A program made the position numbers and the translations under genes. From the NCBI GenBank assembly GCA_934045905.1, contig OW203769.1, positions 16,647,705 to 16,711,704 of the forward strand: a stretch of DNA of 64,000 nt, written 5' to 3'. Shown here in pieces: positions 45,192-57,231 of this stretch; positions within the stretch are counted from its first letter, which is position 1, and each line of letters starts with the position of its first letter. This DNA is from Leuctra nigra (taxonomy: Eukaryota > Arthropoda > Insecta > Plecoptera > Leuctridae). Under the pieces are notes generated by a model. It saw only the letters and a list, made by a program, of their open reading frames with translations, made no database searches and had not been told where the DNA came from.

Positions 45192-45635
45192 GAAAATAAG
45201 GAAAGTCTCACGAAATTTAATTTCAGAATAATATTTATTTTATGAAAGTTGAGATGTTGCTGAACACAGATGTGCAATTATTTTTGTTGTGGGACGAATA
45301 GTTCTCAAGTAATTAATGTACAAAGTTTGAAAGATTTCTTCTAATTTTAAAACAGGATACCTATCACAGTGATACCTATCACAATTAGCTATATTGCCAT
45401 GGCAACAAAGGAATCACCACATGGTAACACATTGTTGGTGACTTGGAAATGACATCACAATCCTGATTCTTGATAAAGGCCGTTTTTCCCGCCAAAATAT
45501 CTAATGACATTTGAATTTCATTTTTTTGAATGCAAATTTATAAATTTCGCTGGTGATAAGTGTGTTTGTCATTGTTATTTGTGTTGATTTTTAGACATTC
45601 ATTATACCAAAATTTCACGAGACTTCCCTAATAGT
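45192..45635 (+). repeat. Repeat family S, copy 1
   Basis: Shares with 46,150-46,598: TATTTTATGAAAGTTGAGAT, GCAACAAAGGAATCACCA, CCGTTTTTCCCGCCAAAATA and GAATGCAAATTTA. Ends GGAAAGTCTC and GAGACTTCCC are inverted, so it is probably a MITE. Confidence 0.6.
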
Positions 45636-45659
45636 CCTGAATCCAGCCCCAGTATTCTA

Positions 45660-45860
45660 GTCGTTAAAATATATATGTTTCAAATAATTAGAGAACAACA
45701 ATGTCTACAAAATCAACAATTACAGTTATACTAAGGCATTATCTTGCCAAATAGCCGGTGTCACCATTACAAGAGATGGGATGAAGGCAGAACTTGTTTT
45801 CGAGCTCACACTGCAAGAATACTGAAATGGACTACAGGCCTTCTTACACTGCGGTACAGA
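45660..45860 (+). repeat. Repeat family Q, copy 5 (diverged)
   Basis: Contains TGTCACCATTACAAGAGATG, GATGAAGGCAGAA and ACTGAAATGGACTACAGGCC, in the family order. Confidence 0.5.
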
Positions 45861-46149
45861 GTAGTTGAAATGTAAACAAACAATGATAACTTCACATGTT
45901 TTTGTACGACTGTTTATGCATAAAACTAACTAATAAATACCTAAGCTAGTTTTAAAAGATGTGTCAATTATTTTTGATAATGCGCCTGACAACTCGTTCA
46001 ATATTAACTTTATAACCGACATAGAATCAGCGTAACATCTTATCAGCTCTGATAAGGTCCATGTCGCTAAGCGCCGAAAATCATGTTATCAGTCCTCTGT
46101 CAGTCAAATAGGAATGTTGTAGGAGAGGACAGAGATTAAAGATGGAAGG

Positions 46150-46598
46150 ATATAGGGAAGCCTCGTGCAAATTACTTTTCAAAATGATTGTTGTTTTATG
46201 AAAGATGAGATGTTGTTGAAAACAGATGTGGTGGTCAATAGTTTTCAAGGAATTCATTTTAAATGTTCGATAGATAACTTTAAATTAAGAGCAGGAAAAT
46301 TGACAAAGATATATCATAATTTTCTATATTGTCATGGCAACAAAGGATTCACCATGGTAATTATTGATATACCGTTTTTCCCGCCAAAATGTCCCATCAT
46401 TAGAGTTCTTATTGATATACCGTTTTTCCCGCCAAAATGTCCCATCATATTTAAATTTGATTTGTATGAATGCAAATTTTACTTTTCTCGGGTATTAGCA
46501 ATGACATAGCTTTATATGTAATTTTGCCGGGTAGGTAATTGTAATTATTTGTGTTATACTGAAAATTTACTGGAATAAAATATAAAAAGACTTCCCTA
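46150..46598 (+). repeat. Repeat family S, copy 2, with an internal 48-bp duplication
   Basis: As copy 1, ending AAAAGACTTCCCTATTC. The block ATTGATATACCGTTTTTCCC followed by GCCAAAATGTCCCATCAT occurs twice in tandem at about 46,363 and 46,411. Confidence 0.65.
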
Positions 46599-47036
46599 TT
46601 CTTCCGCCGTATGCGTGATGATCAAGGAGTGGTTAAAAGTGTTTTCATCTTTGTTTGTGTTCTATTTGAAAGATTCAACCACTTGAAGTTAACTTTGTTT
46701 GCACATTTCAGCTACATTGTTTTTCAAAAATATTTTGAAAGATCTGTCTGCTGAGCCTTTTTTATGATAATAAAATTTGGTAGTCAATAGGCAATTAGTT
46801 GGCTCAATAATGTATAATTGATAACATTAATCGTTTTATTAAACTGTACTATTATTAGATTTGATACAATACAATTGATACAATCTGAATACTATCAAAT
46901 ATCACAATTCAATATTGTTACATTTTGTATAATCACTCGAAAATTTAGATTAATAATATCGATACGCCAATCAATCAAGAAGTCTAAATTCTCTACACAA
47001 GTCACAAATTATAAGAAAAAGAATTATAAAAGAATT

Positions 47037-47091
47037 ATTGAGCGAGCGTAGCGAGCGTCACCACGGTACACTTATGGCACTTTCTCTGTGT

Positions 47092-47124
<33 letters not shown>

Positions 47125-47948
47125 TGTTCACTGCCCAGGTCAAACCGCACAACCAATCGATCTGAAATTTTGTACACATACTAACGTAATCTATGCGATC
47201 CCTGGGATCTTTTCTGAACGAGATCCTGTGATTGGTTCAAATTTTATAAAAATTATCTTTCGATTGGTTGCTTCGATCAATTTGAAATTTAGCAAAGTCA
47301 TTGCAACCAACATTGTACCCAATCAAAAAAAAATTCAGCCAAATCCTCCAATTGGTTCAAATTTGAAACCATTTTTCCTGTGATTTTTGAAATTTAAACT
47401 GGAACCGATTGACCGACCAACTAAAAACTTCGCATGGTCATTTGTACCAACATTTAAGGTATTTTTGCCAATTTTCACTCTAATCTGTCGTCATTTTCAA
47501 AAGTTTTTGTCATTTTAGGGACATTTTGCGTGTTGGCTGTCAAATTTACGGTGACTTCGAATCTTCAGTTCAAGGCAAGGTAGTTAGAGCAGAAAGTTTC
47601 AAACGAAATGAAACTAATAATGACCGTTCAACAGATTGATCTGATATTGTGTACACACACTACATATCATATCATATGGGTGGTCCCAGGCATATTTTTT
47701 GAACGAGATCCTGTGATTTTTGAAAATTAACAAGGAACCGTTCAATCATAAAGGTTTAATCGATCAACTTAAAACTTAGCAAGGATTGGCACCAATATTT
47801 GTGGAGATTTTGGAGATTTTTATACAAGTCTGTGACGAAACTAAAGAATTGTTGGCTTTTAATGACATTCGATAGACATAATTTCGGTTCGAGGTGTTGC
47901 GTGTATCCGTGCTCGCTCGTCAACGCGTTACACAGAGCGTTTTCCTTG
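47037..47948 (+). mobile_element. Non-autonomous Helitron-like copy E
   Basis: Near duplicate of copy B (14,250-15,151): 5' ATTGAGCGAGCGTAGCGAGC, 3' block with AACGCGTT and CACAGAGCGTTTTCCTTG. Its high similarity to copy B suggests recent movement. Confidence 0.8.
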
Positions 47949-50321
47949 TAAAAATAAGTACTATACTTTGAAGTTGTATTTTTATAATTCTTTTTAGTCT
48001 GTAAGTCTGATTTGTTAGACTTAAAACATAAAGCCTATTATGTGTATTATGTATTATTACTCTTTTCAATTATTAGTATTATCAAATGTTTGATTGAAGA
48101 TAAAAATAACTTCAGTTTTGAAGATAAACTTTAATTTGTTTTTGTAAACAACAACATTACTTATCTGACTTATCTATTATTAGGTTGAAATTAATATTTG
48201 ACTGTCATTTTTACTGATGAGTTTTGGTACAGAGCGTTTTGGTCATTCACCTCCTTGTCTCTAGAAAAATAATAATTCTCTTTAAAATACTGGTGGTGCC
48301 ATCTTCGTTCAAATTATGGAAGACTCGAGATTGACTAGCCTCGACTGGTGGTGCCCTCATCGGTCATAGTTCGTACTAGATGTCCAGCTGTTTCGTTGCT
48401 GTCAAATGACAGCTGATCTACCTACTTGCTTCCCTTCCTCATTCCACATTTGCTTGGAGTGGGACGACATTACCTAACCTTAGCTGAGTCTTACCTTGCT
48501 TGCTTGAGTTGTGAATGTGGTGTGTGTACTAAGTGTTTGCCGGCTTCAGCTTTGCGGGCAGCATCAGTTATAAATGTGAGTAATTTTCTATTTTTCTATT
48601 CGTAACAAGCATTATCATACCTGCAGTATTGTCAGGTATTTTATTTATGAAATCGCTGTTATCTTTGTTCATTACTTCCTCTTTGATTGTAAACTTCCTA
48701 TTAGACATAGAAGGCTGGAGAAACATGACGTTTACAGTTTAACATTAGGTAGTTTGGAGTAATTCTCAATTATACCTAGTAGTACAGGCTATGTACCTAC
48801 TTGCTGCATGCTCAGTGATGTGGTTCGGTGCTCACACTAGGTTCAAACCCGGGCCTCCGAGGCTGGCTTCTGATTCATGGTTTTATTGTGGTTTTCCTCA
48901 ATAAAGAGCATCATACTGGGAATTTTCTTTTCTCTCTTTATTATTTCACAATCATTCTTATAACTAACTAACTGAGGTTCAATGATAGAGCTCCGGGTCA
49001 GCTACGAACGACTAAAAGAAATAGAATCAAGTATCGGGCAGAATTTGTCAATACTTGTTACATGAATTAATTGAATTTTGTAGGACCCAGGTCATTCTGA
49101 AATGACAATGAACTAAAATTAGTTCGACAGAGTATGACCTAAATTGTTGAGCCAATTATCTTGCATTGCATTTTGTCAGCAAACATTAAACTGGCATAGG
49201 TACACTCCCACATTTGAACATTACAACAGTCTTTCCTATTTAAAGGAACTACTCGGTCCCTAATTATTGGGCGACCTCCTGCACAAGAATTAGGTACCTA
49301 CATAATATTGCCAATGGTCATCTACAGCCATTGGCGAAACCAATGGCGAAACTTTGATGTGCATTCCCTGCAGTCCCATAGTGCACGAAAATTTGGATGA
49401 ATTCCATAAAAAATAAAAAATAAAAAATCAGTAAAAATAGGTGTAGGTAGCGAAAGTTTAATATTACCTACCTATCTTATTTTCTGATTAGTACTGATTG
49501 GGCTTGAACGACAAGTATCGTAATTTGGCAAGTTCGACCCGACTTTGTCCAATCACAAGAATTGAAAGTCACAGCATTTTCAAAATTAAAATAACTGTAA
49601 TTTTAGACAGGTTGGTAAACGGATCAACCAAATTGTGTGTTTAACAAGCGTTTTAAAAGCAAGTTAAGTTTTTAGTAATTTATCAACATGTTTCTGGACC
49701 TGCATACCATGGACCCCATATTCTTCTGAGTCTCCGCCAGACCCAAATCGCCCTGGGGTTATATTATTACATTCTACTTATTATAGGTAGAGGTGCCTAC
49801 TACAAAAATCACAGGTATGTTTTTCAATTGAAGACAATTATTACAGTTCTGAGTTTTTTTACCTGTAAGGAAAGTAGTCATAAAATATCTTGCGAGGGGG
49901 GTGGGGGGGGGGGGGTCAAGATATGAAGTTACGCCACTGTCTGGGGCATCGATGATGTTGGAAGACATTGATTGTGCAGAGTGTGGTTCTAATAGTATAC
50001 CTAACTTGTTTGAATAGTAGTATAATTCACCTCATTGATAGGTAGATATAATTACCACATGTCTGCTCTGAACAAGTTCCAGTGATATAAAAAGTATACC
50101 TAAGTGTTTACTCCATGATTGTTCAAACAATGAATTACAGTTTTTAGTTTTTTGTGTTGTTGTTGTTACAAACACAATTGCACCTAGATCCATCCATCAT
50201 AGAATTGAGTCAACTCCTTTTTATAAGAATTCTTTAAATCACAAAGTAGGTTGATTGAAAGATAAATGAAAGATTTTACTGATTCACAATCTGAATGCAT
50301 TCCGAGTGATCTTTACCCAGA
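47949..50321. other. Non-coding stretch with a possible 5' untranslated exon
   Basis: No coding exon found. See the candidate first exon at about 48,330-48,576. A GGTTCAAACCCGGGCCTCCG patch near 48,840 resembles a SINE B box. There is a 13-G run near 49,903. Confidence 0.4.
48330..48576 (+). other. Candidate untranslated first exon with donor
   Basis: A GC-richer stretch ending GCATCAGTTATAAAT before GTGAGTAATTTTC, a strong donor consensus followed by AT-rich sequence. No partner exon is visible in the window, so this is only a suggestion. Confidence 0.2.
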
Positions 50322-51064
50322 GGTAGAAGGGCGGAAGTCCATTTTGTCTATTTTACGTTGCACACTGGTGTTAATATGTAATCATTGATGTAATCATGCT
50401 TAGTGATGGCAATTTTCTGAAAAAAATTTTTTTTGAAAATTTTCAATGCGTTGAAAATTTTTTAAATTACTTTTTTTAGAAGAAGATTATTATTTATTTA
50501 CTTTTTTTATTGCTTTATTGCACACAATTGTTAATTTAATATATCTGAAAAAAGCGTAAAATCAAAATCAAAATGAAAGCCAAATATAAGCCCAAATCTC
50601 AGTTCTTCTTCATTGTAATTTTGGCCAAACTGTAATTTCTACATAGGCGGGAAATTTGAATGCTGTATTAATTATCATTTTGCACATTTACCACTCAGAC
50701 AACAACACGCATCAATCACACTTCATACAAGAGATCAGTATGCATCCCAACTAGGCACATAATTACAAATAAATGTATTTAATAAAATATAATTGAATTT
50801 AAGCATTTTTAAGAAATTTTCAAGGGTCTCTGAAAATTTTCAATGGTGCCATCACTAATTATGCTACTGTTTGACATGGTGTCAAATATTGTCGATATTG
50901 ATGTCTTGAAATGATGTCTTTATTGAAGTACTATATTCTTTTATTTAATTGTCAATGACACGACACCATTTCAAAATATACGATTGGATGAAGACAGAAT
51001 TACTGGTTTATGAACTCACCCCGAGAATCGTTGAAACGGACTTCCACCCTTCTACCTCTGAGGT
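50322..51064 (+). repeat. Repeat family Q, copy 6, best-preserved ends
   Basis: Left CAGAGGTAGAAGGGCGGAAG, right CTTCCACCCTTCTACCTCTG are nearly perfect inverted ends. Split by a hAT-like MITE at 50,401-50,857. Confidence 0.75.
50401..50857. mobile_element. hAT-like MITE
   Basis: 457 bp with ends TAGTGATGGCA and TGCCATCACTA (one base inserted in the right end), flanked by ATCATGCT (50,393-50,400) and ATTATGCT (50,858-50,865), an 8-bp duplication with one mismatch. The sub-ends carry TTGAAAATTTTCAA-type inverted repeats. Confidence 0.8.
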
Positions 51065-51236
51065 ATCTATGTTCGTAATGACATACTAATGAATGTTATG
51101 GGCGGCCCTAGACCCAATAGTTTAAGGCGGTGCAAGCGCGAGCGATTTTACAGCGTGTTGCTGGCACATTTTTGGATACGATTGGAGATGGAGATTAAAT
51201 GGGTTGACGAAATATTTTGAAATTTTAATCGTGATT

Positions 51237-51417
51237 AGATAAAAGACAAATTTAGGTTTATCACTTGGTAAATTTTTAAGTTTTGCTATGAAAATAAGTA
51301 TAATAATGAACTTTGATTTTTGGTAAAAAAAATCTATTCTTCTTTTCTTGCTGGGTGCCGTATGAAATTTAGTTTAAAAAATGTGCCAAGTGATAACCCT
51401 TAGTTTGTCTTTTATCT
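51237..51417. repeat. MITE with long inverted ends
   Basis: Left AGATAAAAGACAAATTTAGG and right TTAGTTTGTCTTTTATCT, with inner pair TATCACTTGG and CCAAGTGATA. About 181 bp. Confidence 0.75.
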
Positions 51418-52185
51418 ATGAATAAAATTTGAGATTAATTCGTTAACGGGTTTGTGGTCTACAATCGTATCAGAAATTTCATAGTTTTGCGCTGTTTTGT
51501 TGAATAACCGGCGCCTAATTAACAAGGCACGAAGCCAAAATGAATAAGTGCTACTAATATACAATCAGACTGATCATGTGAACATCCTATCAAAGTTACA
51601 CCCACTTACGAAACAATTTTTCTCTCTCAATTTGCTAAAACGACCGAGCGGCCTCTCAGAGTGCACGAACGAATCCCTGACTTGCAAAAAAAATCAAAGA
51701 CAGTTTATGATTCTTATCTCTATTTTTAAACCTATTTAATTATGACATTAAGAGATTACAGTGATAATGCTATGGTAAGTGTGATACGCGTATTGTATGT
51801 CTATAAATAACAACACGTATAGGCATCGTGCGTGAGAAAAGGTTGCCATAACCTATAAAGGTAGGGAATAAACAAATCTGACAGCGGCAATCCAAAGTTC
51901 ATTAGAGTGATTATTTAGGCTATGATTTATGAAAGAAAGATACCTATTTAAGAAAGTACATAGTTAATAATGATACGAAATATTTATCCCCCATACACAT
52001 TTTCAAGTTAAATATTCATCGGAGAAATGGGTGGGTTTTAGAATTTAAAAAATAAATGTTGATAAATGACCAAGTTTTATTGTGATACATGATCATTGTA
52101 CATTACAGACTTATATTTGAACATTTGCACTCAACATTTTGAAGTGCTTAAAAAATAATCGAAATGTATCGAAATGCGAAATAAT

Positions 52186-52733
52186 GTAATTACCGTCCCG
52201 GTAACATAATTGAGAATTACAAATTACTGAAGCAATATATTATTGAAGTGGCATCTAGAAAGTGACACTGAGTACTAATACTAACATTAAAAAAATACAA
52301 TTACCACATAAATTGCAAAGTTACAAACATTATCTTGTTTTGAAGCATGTTTTCGGCCGGAAACTTAAATCGTAGTGTTAACTTCACTCTCACACACATT
52401 AGACAACTAGCATTCAATTAAAAACAATGTCTACTGATAGTTCTTTAGAGACATAATAATACAAAAATATAATAACTAGCAACTAGCAACTTGAGCTTAG
52501 TTTTAGTGATATAAACATAATAAGGAGTAGGACGGTAATTACATAGGTGAACAGTAATTACAACGAAGAGTAAGGAAAGATTATAACACATTCCTTAGCA
52601 AACAATCTAGTTGAAGATGGTTTGTGACTTCAAAATGCCTCGATGAACTAGGTTTTGGTGGTTCCAACAGTTACCGTCCACAAAATGTAATTACCGTCCT
52701 AATTCAGTTAATAGTTATCCGGACGGTAATTAC
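52186..52733. repeat. Four copies of the 13-mer GTAATTACCGTCC
   Basis: Exact copies at 52,186-52,198 (+), 52,530-52,542 (-), 52,687-52,699 (+) and 52,721-52,733 (-), making two inverted pairs. The first pair could be the ends of a 357-bp element; the second is a 47-bp hairpin. Confidence 0.75.
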
Positions 52734-53038
52734 AATGATAGCTTTGGCACATTTCCCCTACCCTCTCAGCCTCAATTTTTCTACCCTTGTGACGTTTTGT
52801 GCAGGAGCATTTGAGACAGCGAGTGCCAGTACAATCCGTGACGTCACTATGCTATGTGACGTCATAGCATGGCATGTGACAGTCACGTGGTGGCGGTGAC
52901 AATCCCGACGTCGTCACATGCAGGTCATAATGCAAGGAGTAATCCGTGACAGTTAGTTTGATTCAGACGATAGGAATTCCCATACCTAATAGTATGGGGC
53001 AATGATATTTCTACTGGTAATAATTCTTCCAACTGCAC

Positions 53039-53400
53039 CGGAAATCTGGTGTACACTAGCCTGGAAATCTTTGGAAATCTTCGGAAATCTGTAGAAATCT
53101 ATCAAAATCTTTGAATCTTCGGAAATCTTTCGAAATCTTTGGAAGTGTTTTAAAATTTTCAAAAATCGAAGAAAATCTTGGGAATCTCGGAATTCTTGGG
53201 GATCTTGTACAATCTTGGAAAAATTGTGAAATCTGCGGAAATTCCAGTAGGTACCTAAATCTTTAGAAATATTCGGAAATCATTAAAATCTTTGGAAATC
53301 GTTGGAAATCTTTTTAAATCTTTATAATTCTTTGAAATCTCGTATATCTTATGAAATCTTAGAATCTTGGAAATCCGAAATTAGCTGTACACCAAAACTA
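53039..53400 (+). repeat. GGAAATC minisatellite element, copy 1
   Basis: About 30 degenerate 9-11 bp units of the type GGAAATCTTT between fixed ends: CCGGAAATCTGGTGTACACT at the left and GTACACCAAAACTA at the right. The same ends and body recur at 59,105-59,461. Confidence 0.85.
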
Positions 53401-53885
53401 TGGAGAAATGGCCCATTTTGGCCAGTCTTTTAGTTCTGTTCTCTTATGTAAGATCTCAACCATAAACTATCATTCTGCATCAATATGCTCGTAGTTTACA
53501 GTCACATCTTTCTCGAGTAGTCTTGATTTGAAACATTCACCCCCTCGACGGCATCGCTATCCAGTGTCCAACCTGTCGCTTAGCTTGGCATCGCCCCATG
53601 TCATCTCGAGTGTATGATCTGTAGGATGTACGATGGACCTACCTCACACCTCGCCGGGGTATTTCTAGACGTCGACCTTGAGGCGCGGGCGTCGTGACGC
53701 TGCCTATAGGCGTCTCTTTCATCGCACTCCTCGCTAGAAAGTACATGCTCGTAGGATGCTATATACTTTACTCTGTTAACGTGTAGGTACAGTCATATTA
53801 GTTAATTTTACATCTATGTGAAATATATTTCGGTGGATTACTGAATTTAATATATTTTCTAAAATTAGTATTTTAATTGCCTAGC
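53401..53885. other. Non-coding stretch
   Basis: Nothing recognised; a moderately GC-rich patch near 53,540-53,720 has no open frame of note. Confidence 0.35.
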
Positions 53886-54225
53886 CCCCCGATGAACTGC
53901 TACTTTGACGCGGTGGTGGGGCTCATGCCCTCCGCAAATTCGCATGCCCCTCGGGCGGGCCGACCTACCCCCTCGAGATGGCGATTCCCCTGAACTCGGG
54001 TCCCATCGGCCCGAAGCCTCCCCCCCCCCCCCCCCCCCCCCGGGTCAATCCCAATTCCGGTCTGACCTTCCAACAGTGCTGGACTCCTCCGGACCGGGCC
54101 TCCTTTGGTCGCCCCCTCTCCATGTCCTCCCTATTATTCAACAAAGTTAACATAATCTAAATGTGCGCAAAATGACCTCGCTGTCGACGATTATACTACT
54201 TATACTACTTAATTGCCAACTTTGT
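53886..54225 (+). mobile_element. 5'-truncated retroelement 3' end, copy 2
   Basis: Same family as 20,215-20,680 in the ILRUN intron. Here it begins CCCCGATGAACTGC and ends with TATACTACT repeats. A run of about 20 C interrupts it near 54,020. Frames across it are not conserved proteins. Confidence 0.6.
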
Positions 54226-54382
54226 TAATTTTAATTAAGTTTGTTAAACTTGAACCACGTTACATTGAGAGCACATCCACACAAGAGACTCCCAAGGTTG
54301 CTACTGATATGTTAGTGGTTACAACAACCTTGTCAAGCTCCATGCAGTCTGTTTGCGCGCAATTCATGGGGCTTCCCTGATC

Positions 54383-54705
54383 TCTGCAGGGGAGCGGGGG
54401 GAGGGGGGGGGGGCAATATCCAAATTATGGCATTCATGAAACTCATGATCATGATGATGAACTCATGATTGGCTTTGAAACGGTATGCAAGAGAAAGGAA
54501 CTGCCACCAAAACAGAAATGTTTAATTATTTTTTAAAATTTGTAACACAATAAAAAAAAGTTGTGACGCTAAAATTCCACACGTTTGGATACATTTATGT
54601 TTAGAGAATAATTTATAAAATTCGCAACTTTTGACAATGTTGTTTTAACATTTTTTTCTATGTGACACGCCCCCTCTTGCCCCCCTCCCCCTCCCCAACA
54701 AGAAG
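54383..54705. repeat. Element bounded by inverted G/C-run ends
   Basis: The left end is GGGGAG followed by long G runs and GCAA; the right end is TTGCCCCCCTCCCCCTCCCC. About 320 bp of AT-rich interior. It could be a MITE with purine-run termini. Confidence 0.4.
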
Positions 54706-55244
54706 TAAATTTACGTTTGACACGGAATTTCAATTTGCAGCAGCCAAAGAACTATTCACTGTTTTGGAATTCCTAATTTCTACACGCTAATTTTGGTATA
54801 GACAGCATTTTATTGTCGATTGTATTTTGGCATTTGCCCTCAGGCGCTGGCATATCCTCTACAAATATAGTGCAATCTTTTTCGCTCCCTCAACCGTCTG
54901 TTCTTCCAATCCATCTTCATGACACGCTATCAAACGCATCATCATCATTACCCGCATGACTTGCAAATGAGACTCTACGGTGTCACCTGTGCGCAATTAC
55001 TACCTAGACATAATAACAGTGATTCCGCAGCGATGTGTCTGGTTTCTGCGGCTGTCTCGACATTCTGTGACGTGATGTAACCGTGTGGCTGCTGATTGTG
55101 CATGCACTTCCTGCGGGTAATTGTCAGCTTCCTTCAGGCAGAGGCAACACAGGAGGCCGAGGAGGAGGTCGGACTGCGAACATGTTTTGGGTTTTTTTAC
55201 CAGCGGAATTTCGTTAGCAATGAGATTTTGCCGCAGCTTTAAAC

Positions 55245-55620
55245 CAGGGGTCGGAAACCTTTTTTGGTGAAGGAGCCAATTTCCCAAAAATTAATAAATT
55301 AGATAATAATGGGAGCCGCAGTAGAGGCAATCAAATATAATACACTGAAAATTATAAATTGAATAACTAGTTTATTTTGATGTTTTGACGAAACCCTTTG
55401 TTGTTGCCCCGCAGGGCATTTTTTTAAAGAATTTCAACAATTTAAAATCGATTTAAAAGTGATTCGGGGACTCTAAAATGAAGAAACTTAATTAAATAAC
55501 CTTCTTATTGTTGCCCCGCAGGGCTTTTTTCGAATTTTTTCGTTACCAGATCTGTTTTTGAATTATAAAGAGCCATTCCAGAACCACCAAGGAGCCGCAG
55601 GTTCGGGTTCGAAAATAGTT
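55245..55620. mobile_element. hAT-like fragment with CCCCGCAGGG repeats, copy 1
   Basis: Starts CAGGGGTCGGAAACC, a common hAT-type terminus, continues GGTGAAGGAGCCAATTT and GGGAGCCGCAGTAGAGGCAA, then two spaced TTGTTGCCCCGCAGGGC blocks. The right terminus was not found. Nearly identical start at 63,644. Confidence 0.65.
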
Positions 55621-55907
55621 GTAGAATCGCTGGTGTGGCTTTCCTCGTCTTGCAGCAACAGGTCGTGACGTCACCGCCTCAACAGTTCCGGCGGATCATT
55701 GCGACATACCTGCACCACGTTGCTGAATCCCTGGTCTATATATACTGGAGATTAGCGTTTCCCTGATGACTTCTGTTTCAAATGTAATGGTTTTTAAAAT
55801 AGAGAGGCTTGGTCGTTTTCAGAACTGCGCATCTAAATAAAGCAACAAATTGGAAATGCTTATGATCTTTTGTTCAAACAAGTATGGGACTAAACTACTG
55901 TCTGTAT

Positions 55908-56060
55908 AGGACAAAATAAAAGTAATAAATCAATCAAATCAATAAAAAATAACATTTCATTGAACAGTTCTGAATATGTGTGTGCAGCCTTATTTCAGAA
56001 ACAAATACAGTGGTAAAAGATTTTGATAAAATCGATTTAAAACCTTTTTAAGGTCGATAG
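55908..56060. repeat. Solo half of the 12,087-12,467 palindromic MITE
   Basis: Matches the right arm only: GACAAAATAAAA, CATTGAACAGTTCTGAA, CAGTGGTAAAAGAT and TTTTTAAGGTCG. The opposite arm is missing. Confidence 0.6.
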
Positions 56061-56149
56061 GGAATATGCAAAAGTTTCTTAATGCTGTTAAAATACAATA
56101 TTTCAAAATAACAACACATTTGTTGGTAAAACCATTGACTACCGCTCAG

Positions 56150-56395
56150 TATGGGACTCGTGACTGCTATAGCTGCAGCACTGAATGCTTTCGCCGATGT
56201 CTGAGGCCGCACTGCAAGCCAAGATTCTGGCAATATAAAGACATATTATTAATTTTGTTCAATGCTACGACATGCTTCATATTTATAACATTGACTAAAA
56301 TTAAGCATATTGTTGTGCTGCGTCAGCTTTCCCTGCAATCTTGGCCTATGTAAGACGATCTCAGCCGGACGAGTGAAGAATTTGACTTGGGTCTG
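56150..56395 (+). repeat. Repeat family R, copy 2
   Basis: Counterpart of 20,735-20,985. A diverged third copy follows directly at about 56,505-56,730 (ACAGCGCTGAATGTTTCCGT, AGCATATTGTTCTACTGTGT). Confidence 0.6.
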
Positions 56396-56810
56396 TACGT
56401 AAGAACGGGGCGGTTCCGTTTGTCACTAGACATCGACGACAGATGACTGGCCTGTCGCATGTCCCCACCCCCAGTGTACGTCAATGGTAAAACACACTAT
56501 TTTCAATAACTATTATACCGACAGCGCTGAATGTTTCCGTCGATGTTGAATGATCTCTTTTATACCAGATTCTGGCTTGTGTAATTCATTCTCTTTACGA
56601 TCAGATCATGTCTACATATTTAAACTACGACCACATAAGAAGCATATTGTTCTACTGTGTCAAGTTTCCCTGCAATCTGGTGGTAAGACGACATCAGCCG
56701 TCGCGCTAGGAGTTTGACCTTGATGCATAACGCACGAGACGGCGCGCTTTGGCATTATACATCGACGACAGAGTTTCATATCCCTAACAAATAGTGTTTG
56801 TCAACGATTA

Positions 56811-56966
56811 AGGCCTGGTCTTTCAATACCCTGCTAAAGTCTCAATTAGCTCTTAACAGTTAGTTAGTGGTCATTTTAGGAATGGCATTGGTTGTTGCCA
56901 TGACAATACTGTCCTAATCAACAGTTTAAATGTTAGCAGGGTATTGAAAGACTGGCCCTAAGAGGC
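56811..56966. repeat. MITE with GGCC ends (Harbinger-like)
   Basis: Left GGTCTTTCAATACCCTGCTA and right TAGCAGGGTATTGAAAGACT are inverted repeats, with TAAGGCC and GGCCCTAA at the outer ends. Probable 3-bp TAA/TTA target. A half copy lies near 19,355-19,455. Confidence 0.75.
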
Positions 56967-57077
56967 CTGGGTAAGCGAACTAAAACGCATTTTTTCAAAT
57001 TTGTTTTCCAAGATTGTGTCTTCCCGCTACAGAATTTAAAAAAAAAAACAGATAAAAGCGTCCCATTACAGCATAAA

Positions 57078-57231
57078 AGACTAAATATTGCCCCATTACT
57101 GAAGTACTTTATGACCTCTGATGCGACCTCAAAGTGTTAAATACGATATATGTATCGAAATATAATCGTATTAAACAATTTAAGGTCGTATCAGACGTCA
57201 TAAAGCACTCCAGTGTGTGACAATTTAGTCT
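57078..57231. repeat. MITE family T, uninterrupted copy
   Basis: About 154 bp with inverted ends AGACTAAAT and ATTTAGTCT and inner arms TTTATGACCTCTGATGCGAC and the near complement. It provides the empty site for the TTAA MITE in lysozyme intron 3. Confidence 0.75.

Larger units (their letters stand above)
43823..47036. other. Non-coding stretch with repeat family S
   Basis: No supported gene. The minus-strand frame at 44,714-44,980 (88 residues) is the most GC-balanced and could be an exon relic, but no family is recognisable. Repeats: S copies at 45,192-45,620 and 46,150-46,598, and Q copy 5 at 45,660-45,860. Confidence 0.4.
51065..53038. other. Non-coding stretch
   Basis: No supported gene. 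It contains the MITE at 51,237-51,417, the GTAATTACCGTCC motif cluster (52,186-52,733) and two TGACGTCA palindromes 18 bp apart (52,839 and 52,857). Confidence 0.4.

Noticed and set aside
53905..54160. Proline-rich frames near the C run
   Set aside because: They are by-products of a poly(C) run within a truncated retroelement tail.
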